Origin: Candidatus Caccocola faecipullorum
Lineage (GTDB): Bacteria; Synergistota; Synergistia; Synergistales; Synergistaceae
Reading direction: 5' to 3'
Assembly (NCBI GenBank): GCA_018716365.1
Contig: DVKA01000029.1
Coordinates: 1-8,030 of the forward strand
DNA: 8,030 nucleotides
Below, in pieces: positions 1 through 7,251 of the stretch; position 1 is the first letter of the stretch, and each line of letters starts with the position of its first letter. Below the pieces are notes generated by a model. It was not told the DNA's origin. It saw only the letters and a program-made list of their open reading frames with translations, and did no database searches. The position numbers and the translations under genes are program-made.

Positions 1-31
1 AGCTGAGAGGACGAAAGGCGGTGAAGCCGGG

Positions 32-1057
32 ATGATCACGGAAAGACAGCTCGAGGTGGTGCTCTCCGTCGTCTACGAATACATAAAGAACGGCGAGACG
101 GTCGGCTCGCGCACGGTCTCGCGCCGCTACCTCACGGGGCGCAGCTCCGCGACGATACGCAACGAGATGTCCGACCTCGAAGACCTCGGCTTCCTCAAGC
201 AGACTCACGCCTCGTCGGGCAGAATCCCTACGACGCAGGGTTACCGCCTCTACGTCGACTCGGTGCTCCAGCGCGTGGACAACGCCGGCCCGTCGGTGAA
301 GCTCCTTAAAAGAATGATGGAGCACAGGCAGGGGCTGGAGAAGATGCTCGCCTCAGCCTCGGATATGCTCAGCCGCGTTTCTGACTACGTAGGCATCGCC
401 GCGATAACGCCGCTCGACACTGTGCGCTTCCATCACGTGAACTTCGTGCGCATGGGCGAGCGCCAGGTGCTGCTGCTCGTGGTGCTCCAGGGCGGCCTGG
501 TACACCAGAAATTCATCGACGTCGCGGTCGATATGTCGCAGGAGGATCTCGACAGCCTCGCAGCGAAGCTCAACCACTTCTCCGGCATGGCGTGGAGCGA
601 CATCAAGAAAACTGTGAAGAAGGAGCTTCTTGCGGACATCGGGCGTTACCACGACGAATGCGAGAAGGCCGTCTCCGCGATAGATTCCATGCTCAGCGCG
701 CACGAGCCGAAGATATTCACGGGCTCTTTCAGCCACATGATGAACCTTCAGGACTTTCAGGACCTCGGGCGTATGCAGGCGCTCTGCTCCTTCCTTGAAG
801 AAGAGGAAAACATGGCGGAGCTTGTGAAGCGCTGTTCGATAGACGGTCTCAACGTCGTGATAGGCGAAGAGAACGACCTGCCAGGAATGAAGGGCTCGTC
901 GATAGTCGCCGCGACCGGCGAGGCCGGAGGGCAGAAGGCCGTCGTCGGAGTGATAGGCCCCGAGCGAATGGATTACGAAAAAGCGATAGCATCGATAGAC
1001 GGAGTGCTGCGCAAGCTCGACTCCGAATCTGCCGAGAAAGAGGAGATAAAGAAATGA
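32..1057 (+). CDS. hrcA: Heat-inducible transcription repressor HrcA
   Basis: HrcA is the cytoplasmic repressor of class I heat-shock genes. In known systems it binds CIRCE inverted repeats and its folding depends on GroEL. The 341-residue product has the usual family length. Residues 1-76 form the N-terminal winged helix: the segment SSATIRNEMSDLEDLGFL (38-55) is the recognition-helix region, followed by the conserved SSGRIPTTQGYRLYVD stretch (61-76). The rest matches the HrcA dimerisation/GAF-like core and ends with the family's typical GVIGPERMDYEKAI motif. The ATG at 32 follows AAGGCGGTGA (15-24), a near-perfect ribosome site about 7-8 nt away. The stop codon overlaps the grpE start (ATGA, 1054-1057), so the two genes are translationally coupled. 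Only 31 bases lie upstream, so the promoter and any CIRCE are out of view. Ile codons are mostly ATA (12 of 18 by hand count). Identification is secure. Confidence 0.97.
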   Translation: MITERQLEVVLSVVYEYIKNGETVGSRTVSRRYLTGRSSATIRNEMSDLEDLGFLKQTHASSGRIPTTQGYRLYVDSVLQRVDNAGPSVKLLKRMMEHRQGLEKMLASASDMLSRVSDYVGIAAITPLDTVRFHHVNFVRMGERQVLLLVVLQGGLVHQKFIDVAVDMSQEDLDSLAAKLNHFSGMAWSDIKKTVKKELLADIGRYHDECEKAVSAIDSMLSAHEPKIFTGSFSHMMNLQDFQDLGRMQALCSFLEEEENMAELVKRCSIDGLNVVIGEENDLPGMKGSSIVAATGEAGGQKAVVGVIGPERMDYEKAIASIDGVLRKLDSESAEKEEIKK

Positions 1058-1623
1058 CCGACCAGGAAAACGAAAACCGCGCCGGCACAGAGAACGAAGA
1101 AAACTGCACTGCGCAGGCAAACGAAGCGGAGAGCTGCGGAGCGGCGCAGGACGAAGAAATCAAGAAGCTTACCGCCGAGCTGGAAAAGCAGGCGGACGAG
1201 ATAAAGAAGCTCAAGGAAGAGGTCGCGCGCGCGCGCGCCGACTACTTCAACCTCAGGACGAGGATGGAGCGCGACCGCGAAAGCAACGCGAAGCTCGCCG
1301 CCGAGCAGGCTGTGAAGGAGATGCTGCCGGTCTTCGAGAACCTCGAACGCATCGCGGCGGCGATCAACGACCCCGAGAGCGGAATGGCGAAGGGCATGGC
1401 GATGGTGATACGCCAGTTCTCCGACGGGCTGTGCAAGCTCGGACTTGAATTCATCCCTACGGAAGGGCCGTTCGATCCAGCTCTTCATGAAGCAATCTCG
1501 ATGGAGCCGGTAGACGACGAGTCGAAAGACGGGCACATCATCGGCGCGGTAAGCAGAGGATACAAGCTCGCGGGCAGGGTGCTTAAAGCGCCGCAGGTCC
1601 GCGTAGGCAAGTACAACGGATAA
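1054..1623 (+). CDS. grpE: GrpE, nucleotide exchange factor of DnaK
   Basis: GrpE is the co-chaperone that releases ADP from DnaK, acting as a cytoplasmic homodimer. The product has 189 residues, normal for the family. Residues 1-35 are acidic and low-complexity, likely disordered. Residues about 35-95 are charged and helical, matching the long dimeric coiled coil. The C-terminal beta-wing domain carries the GrpE signature: FDPALHEAISMEPVDD (140-155), then GHIIGAVSRGYKLAGRVLKA (160-179), ending VRVGK. The ATG at 1054 overlaps the hrcA stop by 4 nt. AGGAG (1041-1045), inside the end of hrcA, supplies the ribosome site 8 nt upstream. Codons 57-63 contain a 15-nt pure CG alternation (1224-1238) coding for the Ala/Arg repeat ARARA in the coiled coil. 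dnaK follows after 63 nt without a terminator, so the two are probably cotranscribed. Confidence 0.97.
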   Translation: MTDQENENRAGTENEENCTAQANEAESCGAAQDEEIKKLTAELEKQADEIKKLKEEVARARADYFNLRTRMERDRESNAKLAAEQAVKEMLPVFENLERIAAAINDPESGMAKGMAMVIRQFSDGLCKLGLEFIPTEGPFDPALHEAISMEPVDDESKDGHIIGAVSRGYKLAGRVLKAPQVRVGKYNG

Positions 1624-1640
1624 ATAAAGGAAACATCAGA

Positions 1641-1653
1641 GCGGCGAAGCCGC
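1641..1653 (+). other. Small GC hairpin in the grpE-dnaK gap
   Basis: GCGGC-GAA-GCCGC forms a perfect 5-bp stem with a 3-nt loop, 18 nt after the grpE stop and 18 nt before the dnaK ribosome site. There is no T-run after it, so it is not a terminator. It could be an mRNA stability or processing element separating grpE and dnaK messages, but that is inference and the stem is short enough to be chance. Confidence 0.35.
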
Positions 1654-1659
1654 AGTTAA

Positions 1660-3513
<1,854 letters not shown>

Positions 3514-3530
3514 GTCCGTGAGATAATCAT

Positions 3531-3577
3531 AAAATTGCGGAGTTATTGCGGCAAACCGCAAGGCTCCGCAATTTTTT
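3531..3577 (+). terminator. Nested rho-independent terminator after dnaK
   Basis: The arms AAAATTGCGGAG (3531-3542) and CTCCGCAATTTT (3564-3575) pair perfectly over 12 bp. The enclosed loop holds a second perfect stem, TTGCGG (3546-3551) with CCGCAA (3556-3561), closed by CAAA. A run of six T residues spans 3572-3577. It starts 18 nt after the dnaK stop, ending the hrcA-grpE-dnaK unit. Confidence 0.93.
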
Positions 3578-3580
3578 ATC

Positions 3581-3618
3581 GGGCCGCCCGGGCTCCGGCG
3601 GAGGCGGACCATATTTTT
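3581..3618 (+). terminator. Possible second (tandem) terminator hairpin
   Basis: GGGCCGCC (3581-3588) can pair with GGCGGACC (3603-3610) with one G-A mismatch, and TTTTT follows at 3614-3618. An alternative pairing uses CTCC (3593-3596) with GGAG (3600-3603). It lies three bases after the main terminator and just before the dnaJ promoter, consistent with a back-up terminator. The stem is imperfect, so this call is weaker. Confidence 0.5.
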
Positions 3619-3625
3619 ACTAATC

Positions 3626-3653
3626 TTGACAAATAGCTGCGGACGGTTATAAT
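3626..3653 (+). promoter_or_regulatory. Consensus sigma-70-type promoter of dnaJ
   Basis: TTGACA (3626-3631) and TATAAT (3648-3653) are both exact consensus hexamers, separated by 16 nt. Transcription would start near 3660, giving a leader of about 90 nt before the dnaJ ATG. It follows directly on the dnaK terminators, so dnaJ should be transcribed independently. No CIRCE half-sites (TTAGCACTC/GAGTGCTAA) are seen around it. Confidence 0.88.
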
Positions 3654-3681
3654 CCTTGCAGCAGTTCGTGCGCGGAGATTT

Positions 3682-3706
3682 CGCGGAAAGTTAAAAATTT
3701 CCCGCG
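3682..3706 (+). other. Hairpin candidate in the dnaJ leader
   Basis: CGCGGAAA (3682-3689) pairs with TTTCCCGCG (3698-3706) with one bulged C and an 8-nt loop. Competing pairings exist, for example GCGCGG (3670-3675) with CCGCGC (3702-3707), or the small TTTC-GCG-GAAA hairpin. It lies in the untranslated leader well upstream of the ribosome site, and no segment complementary to that site is evident. Its function is unknown. Confidence 0.4.
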
Positions 3707-3733
3707 CGCAGCGCATGACGAATTAAATTTATT

Positions 3734-3742
3734 GAGAGGTGG
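3734..3742 (+). promoter_or_regulatory. Ribosome binding site that fixes the dnaJ start
   Basis: GAGAGGTGG lies 7 nt before the ATG at 3750. An in-frame TTG at 3732 overlaps it and is therefore an unlikely start. From 3750 the protein begins [15 protein letters not shown], as expected for DnaJ. Confidence 0.85.
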
Positions 3743-3749
3743 ATTGCTG

Positions 3750-4877
3750 ATGGCTGCTCCCGGTAAAAAAGATTACTACGAAATATTGGGCGTTAGCCGG
3801 GGAGCATCGGCTGACGAGATAAAGAAGGCCTACCGTGCCCTGACTCGGAAGTACCATCCCGATGCCAACCCGGGCGACAAAGAGGCGGAGGCCAAATATA
3901 AAGAGATAAACGAAGCGAACGAGGTACTGAGCGACCCTAAAAAGCGCGCGCAGTACGACCAGTTTGGCTACGTCGGCGACGTCCCGCCGGACGGCTTCGG
4001 CGGAGCCGGCGGCGGATTCGGAGGCTTCGGCGGACAGACGTTCACTCAGGAAGACCTCGGAGACCTCTTCGGCGACCTTTTCGGAGGCGGCTTCGGCGGA
4101 TCGCGCCGCAGGAGCGCGAACCCGAACGCGCCGCGCCGCGGCGACGACCTTGAAGCGAGCGTCCGCATCACTCTTGAAGAAGCCTACAAGGGGACGAAGC
4201 GCAAGCTTGAAATCCCGCGCATGGACACCTGCCCGCACTGCGGCGGCACCGGCGCGGAGCCAGGCAGCAAGGTGGAGGTCTGTCCCTCCTGCCACGGCAG
4301 CGGACAGGTCCGTCAGGTCGTCAATACGCCGTTTGGACAGATGCAGCAGGTTACGACCTGCGCACAATGCGGCGGAAAAGGCAAGACCGTCGACCGCGTC
4401 TGCACAATCTGCCGCGGAGCGGGCCGCGTGAGGAAGACGCAGAGTGTCGAGGTCAAGATACCTGCCGGCGTCGACAACGGCACGAGGCTCCGCGTTTCAA
4501 GCAAGGGTGAGGCCGGCGTCAACGGAGGCCCGGCGGGCGACCTGTTCATCCTTACCGAAGTCATGCCTGACGCGAGATTTACGCGGAAAGGCGACGATCT
4601 CAACACGACGATAGAGATTTCCTACCCGCAGGCTGCGCTCGGCTGCGAAGTCAAGGTAGACACATTCGACGGAGTAGAAAAACTCGACATTCCCGCCGGC
4701 ACGCAGGCCGGCTCGAAGCTGCGCATCAAGGGGCGCGGTATGCCGAGGCTCAGGGGCAAGGGAAACGGCGACATGAATATACTGGTGCGTGTCAAAGTTC
4801 CGAAATCTCTTACGGCGAAGGAGCGCGAACTGCTCCTGCAGCTCGCCAGAGAGACAGGACAAGAGGTAAAAGCATAG
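3750..4877 (+). CDS. dnaJ: Chaperone DnaJ (Hsp40, type I)
   Basis: DnaJ delivers unfolded clients to DnaK and stimulates its ATPase in the cytoplasm. The 375-residue product has the full type I layout. The J domain (about 7-72) carries the essential HPD at 36-38. A Gly/Phe-rich linker runs from about 81 to 117. The zinc-binding domain has four CxxCxGxG repeats: CPHCGGTG (161), CPSCHGSG (178), CAQCGGKG (204) and CTICRGAG (218). Two C-terminal beta domains follow, including the IPAG motifs at 237 and 314. All eight zinc cysteines are present. The start at 3750 follows GAGAGGTGG by 7 nt. Unlike many bacteria where dnaJ trails dnaK in one message, here tandem terminators and a perfect-consensus promoter separate them. 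A terminator follows 16 nt after the stop. Identification is secure; the separate regulation is inferred from sequence. Confidence 0.98.
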   Translation: MAAPGKKDYYEILGVSRGASADEIKKAYRALTRKYHPDANPGDKEAEAKYKEINEANEVLSDPKKRAQYDQFGYVGDVPPDGFGGAGGGFGGFGGQTFTQEDLGDLFGDLFGGGFGGSRRRSANPNAPRRGDDLEASVRITLEEAYKGTKRKLEIPRMDTCPHCGGTGAEPGSKVEVCPSCHGSGQVRQVVNTPFGQMQQVTTCAQCGGKGKTVDRVCTICRGAGRVRKTQSVEVKIPAGVDNGTRLRVSSKGEAGVNGGPAGDLFILTEVMPDARFTRKGDDLNTTIEISYPQAALGCEVKVDTFDGVEKLDIPAGTQAGSKLRIKGRGMPRLRGKGNGDMNILVRVKVPKSLTAKERELLLQLARETGQEVKA

Positions 4878-4893
4878 GTTTCAACTAAAAAGA

Positions 4894-4940
4894 CGGAGGC
4901 GTATTTCCGGTATTCGGGAATAGCTTCCGCCATTATTTTT
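4894..4940 (+). terminator. Rho-independent terminator after dnaJ
   Basis: GGAGGC (4895-4900) pairs with GCTTCC (4923-4928), and TATTTCC (4902-4908) pairs with GGGAATA (4916-4922). These form a long stem with G-T wobbles, one bulged G at 4901 and a 7-nt loop. CATTATTTTT (4931-4940) supplies the T-rich tail. It ends the single-gene dnaJ unit. Confidence 0.82.
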
Positions 4941-4950
4941 GCCCAAAAAT
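4935..4950. repeat. Inverted repeat overlapping the dnaJ terminator tail
   Basis: ATTTTTG-CC-CAAAAAT is a perfect palindrome with 7-bp arms and a 2-nt centre. It overlaps the T-tail of the dnaJ terminator. It could aid termination or be a protein-binding site about 65 nt upstream of the livK -35 box. AT-rich intergenic DNA produces such repeats easily. Confidence 0.45.
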
Positions 4951-4984
4951 TGAACTCTCCCACGCGTTCATTTCAAAAATTTTA

Positions 4985-5001
4985 ATTAACTAAATTAACT
5001 A
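4985..5001. repeat. Tandem 8-bp repeat upstream of the livK promoter
   Basis: ATTAACTA occurs twice (4985-4992 and 4994-5001) with one A between, starting 29 nt upstream of the proposed -35 box. The block is strongly AT-rich. It could act as an UP-like element for the RNA polymerase alpha subunit, or as a repeated regulator half-site. No known operator is recognised. Confidence 0.4.
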
Positions 5002-5013
5002 CGCCGATTTTTC

Positions 5014-5042
5014 TTTACATATCGCTTCACAAATTATAAAAT
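5014..5042 (+). promoter_or_regulatory. Likely livK promoter
   Basis: TTTACA (5014-5019) and TAAAAT (5037-5042) lie 17 nt apart, each one base from consensus. TATAAA (5035-5040) is an alternative -10 with a 15-nt spacer. Transcription would begin near 5049, leaving a leader of about 40 nt. The upstream DNA is very AT-rich and carries a tandem repeat. Confidence 0.65.
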
Positions 5043-5070
5043 AGAGCCAGAGTCACACAGCTACACAATA

Positions 5071-5093
5071 CAATATGGAGGTGCACTATATTG
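5071..5093 (+). promoter_or_regulatory. livK ribosome site inside a weak hairpin
   Basis: GGAGGTG (5077-5083) is a strong ribosome site 7 nt before the TTG at 5091 and supports that unusual start codon. It is flanked by the perfect 6-bp inverted repeat CAATAT (5071-5076) and ATATTG (5088-5093), extendable by a G-T and a G-C pair. The TTG codon falls in the 3' arm and most of the ribosome site in the loop. Translational control is possible but unproven; the stem is AT-rich and weak. Confidence 0.6.
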
Positions 5094-6239
5094 AGAAAGG
5101 TACTAGCTATTCTGTCTCTTATCGCCGTCGTCCTAGCAGCAGGAGCCGCCTTTGCGGCCGAACCGATCAAGATCGGCTACCTCGCCGCGCTCACCGGCGA
5201 CTACGCTCAGTACGGAATCACCGAAGTCAACATGGCTAAACTCGTAGTCGACGACGTCAACGCGCAGGGCGGAGTTCTCGGCCGCCAGATCGAACTTATC
5301 CCCTACGACACAAAGACCCGTAACGAAGACGCGGTCAACGCCGTCCGCCGTATGATTGAGAGCGACGGAGTCTGCGCCATCGTCGGAGCGAACTCCAGCG
5401 GAATCAACATCGCTACGGCCCCCATCGTAGCGAAGGGAAAAGTTCCGCAGATTTCAACGGTTGGAACGAACCCCTACGTCACCGTCGACAACAAAGGCAA
5501 CGTCCGCCCCTATTCCTTCCGCATCTGCTTCACCGACCCCTATCAGGGAGCTCTTGCGGCCGACCTCGCCTACAACGACCTTCACAAGACGAAGGCCGCC
5601 ATCCTCTACAACGTCGGTTCCGACTACGCTCAGGGACTCCGCGAGTTCTTCATCGACAGCTATGAGAAGCTCGGCGGAAAGATAGTCGCAGACGAAGGCT
5701 TCCGTGAGACCGACGTCGACTTCCGCGCCCAGCTTACGAAGATCAAGAACTCCGGCGCAGACGTAATGCTCCTCCCCGGCATGGGCAAGGACATGGCGCT
5801 CGCCATCAAACAGGCTCAGGAACTCGGACTTGATCTCACCATCATCGGCGGCGACGGCTACGCTGAATTCATGAACGAAATCGCCGGCCCCGCTATGAAG
5901 GGAACCTACTGGGTCAACCACACCTACCTCGACGATCCCGAAATGGCCCCGATATTCGCCCGCTATAAGGAAGTTTACAAAGACGACTGCAAAGAGTTCG
6001 TAAACGGAACCATGGCCTATGACGGTATGTACTGGCTCATCGACGCCATCAAGCGCGCCGGCAAGGCTGAAGGCCCCGCGATAGCGAAGGCTCTTGAAGA
6101 GACGAAGGGCCTCAAGCTCCACCACGCGACTCTGACCATCGACCCGGCGACCCACAACCCGGTTAACAAGGCCGGTATCATCCTTAAAGTCGGAGACGAC
6201 CTCAAAACCGACTTCTACAAGAAAGTCGAACCCAAATAA
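5091..6239 (+). CDS. livK: Branched-chain amino acid ABC transporter, periplasmic binding protein (LivK-like)
   Basis: This is the substrate-binding subunit of a LIV-type ABC importer, probably for leucine, isoleucine or valine; the exact ligand cannot be read from sequence. The product has 382 residues. A signal peptide occupies residues 1-22 (basic RK, hydrophobic core, AFA before AEP). There is no lipobox cysteine, so the mature protein should be soluble in the periplasm, which implies an outer membrane. The mature part shows the type I binding fold (Peripla_BP_6): IGYLAALTGDYAQYG (28-42), the ligand-loop motif GANSSGINIATAP (99-111), VPQISTVGTNPYV (118-130), and IIGGDGYAEFMNE in the second lobe. 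It starts with TTG behind GGAGGTG. Ile codons are ATC in 23 of 29 cases, unlike hrcA, which fits high expression. A hairpin terminator or attenuator separates it from livH. Confidence 0.93.
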   Translation: MRKVLAILSLIAVVLAAGAAFAAEPIKIGYLAALTGDYAQYGITEVNMAKLVVDDVNAQGGVLGRQIELIPYDTKTRNEDAVNAVRRMIESDGVCAIVGANSSGINIATAPIVAKGKVPQISTVGTNPYVTVDNKGNVRPYSFRICFTDPYQGALAADLAYNDLHKTKAAILYNVGSDYAQGLREFFIDSYEKLGGKIVADEGFRETDVDFRAQLTKIKNSGADVMLLPGMGKDMALAIKQAQELGLDLTIIGGDGYAEFMNEIAGPAMKGTYWVNHTYLDDPEMAPIFARYKEVYKDDCKEFVNGTMAYDGMYWLIDAIKRAGKAEGPAIAKALEETKGLKLHHATLTIDPATHNPVNKAGIILKVGDDLKTDFYKKVEPK

Positions 6240-6255
6240 GTCATAAGCAACTCGC

Positions 6256-6297
6256 GCGTCCAGGGCTTTTCTGTGCGAAAGCCTTGGACGCTTTTCT
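6256..6297 (+). terminator. Hairpin between livK and livH, likely partial terminator
   Basis: The arms GCGTCCAGGGCTTT (6256-6269) and AAAGCCTTGGACGC (6278-6291) pair over 14 bp with one G-T wobble and an 8-nt loop, followed by TTTTCT. It begins 16 nt after the livK stop. No clear promoter is seen before livH, so read-through is needed to express the permeases. This fits differential expression, with binding protein in excess. Confidence 0.85.
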
Positions 6298-6338
6298 GAA
6301 CAAGCCCCGCTTATCTGTTTATCAACGCAAGAAAGTTT

Positions 6339-6344
6339 GAGGTG
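6339..6344 (+). promoter_or_regulatory. Ribosome binding site that decides the livH start
   Basis: GAGGTG lies 6 nt before TTG at 6351. In-frame GTG (6342) and TTG (6345) overlap or abut this site, so they are poor starts. Starting at 6351 gives METFIQQLINGLSLGSVYAL, which closely resembles typical LivH N-termini. Confidence 0.7.
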
Positions 6345-6350
6345 TTGCTC

Positions 6351-7235
6351 TTGGAGACTTTCATCCAGCAGCTTATTAACGGACTATCGCTCGGGTCGGT
6401 TTACGCTCTTATCGCGGTCGGATATTCCCTCGTATACTCCGTTCTTCTGTTCTCGAATTTCGCCCACGGCGGATTCCTCGTAATAGGCGGCTATATCTGC
6501 TACTACGCGCTGCGTTCCGGCGGCGCGAATATCTGGGTCGCCTCGTTCGCCGCCCTCGTCGGAGCGGGAATTTCGGCCATCGTCGTCGAACGCCTTGCAT
6601 ACCGTCCGATACGCGAACGCACGCCGATAACGCTCTATATGCTCATCGCCTCGATGGGTATGAGCATCGTCATTGAAAACATCTTCGTGGTCACCGTAGG
6701 CGGACGTTTCCGCGCTCTGCCCCCGGTCATCCCGACAGATCCTGTAAATTTCCTCGGCCTTGCCACGACGAGCGCCTTTGACATCCTTTCGCTCGTTACC
6801 GCGGTCATATTCCTCGCAGGCCTCCAGCTCTTCCTCGTCAAGACGAAGTGGGGGCTCGCAATCCGAGCCGCTTCCTATAACCTCAAGACGGCCGGGCTGA
6901 TGGGCGTCAACGTCAACAGGCTCATCGCAATAGTCTTCTTCGTTGCGGGGCTTCTTGCTGGCGTAGGAGGCATATTCCTCTCCGTACGCTATACGCTCTA
7001 CCCGCAGCTCGGAAGCATGATCACGACGAAGGCCTTCGTCGCCGCGGTTATAGGCGGTCTCGGATCGCTGCCCGGCGCGGTCATCGGAAGCATCATCCTC
7101 GGCCTCGCCGAAATGCTGACGGCCGGGTTTATTTCGAGCCAGTTCCGCGACCTCGTTGTCTTCGGAATACTCATCATAACGCTGATAGTCCGTCCGACGG
7201 GACTCTTCGGAAAATCCGTCGGCGAGAAAGTGTAA
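6351..7235 (+). CDS. livH: Branched-chain amino acid ABC transporter permease LivH
   Basis: LivH is one of two inner-membrane permease subunits of the LIV importer and pairs with LivM. The product has 294 residues from the TTG at 6351, or 297 from the GTG at 6342; the ribosome site favours 6351. The protein is very hydrophobic, with roughly eight membrane segments. Family motifs include QLINGLSLGSVYALIAVGY (7-25), NFAHGGFLVIGGY (36-48), RPIRERTPI (85-93), VIGGLGSLPGAVIG (233-246) and RPTGLFG (281-287). The cytoplasmic segment KTKWGLAIRAASYNLKTAGL (164-183) is the loop expected to contact the ATPase subunits. It lies 111 nt after livK with a hairpin between, and 16 nt before livM, with which it is surely cotranscribed. 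Paralogous families such as the urea permease UrtB look similar, but the LivK and LivM partners favour an amino-acid role. Confidence 0.94.
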   Translation: METFIQQLINGLSLGSVYALIAVGYSLVYSVLLFSNFAHGGFLVIGGYICYYALRSGGANIWVASFAALVGAGISAIVVERLAYRPIRERTPITLYMLIASMGMSIVIENIFVVTVGGRFRALPPVIPTDPVNFLGLATTSAFDILSLVTAVIFLAGLQLFLVKTKWGLAIRAASYNLKTAGLMGVNVNRLIAIVFFVAGLLAGVGGIFLSVRYTLYPQLGSMITTKAFVAAVIGGLGSLPGAVIGSIILGLAEMLTAGFISSQFRDLVVFGILIITLIVRPTGLFGKSVGEKV

Positions 7236-7251
7236 AGGAGGGCGGTCTGTT

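Noticed and set aside
1002..1008. GAGTGCT as a possible CIRCE half-site
   Set aside because: It lies inside the hrcA coding sequence, and no matching TTAGCAC arm is found at the required 9-nt spacing.
353..1536. Overlapping minus-strand frames opposite hrcA and grpE
   Set aside because: They mirror the sense codons, show no family motifs and lie against clearly real genes.
3654..3749. RNA thermometer in the dnaJ leader
   Set aside because: The leader can fold, but no segment complementary to the GAGAGGTGG ribosome site is evident, so no melting switch can be supported.
5091..5160. LivK as a lipoprotein
   Set aside because: The signal peptide ends in AFA-AEP with no cysteine near the cleavage site, so signal peptidase I processing is favoured.
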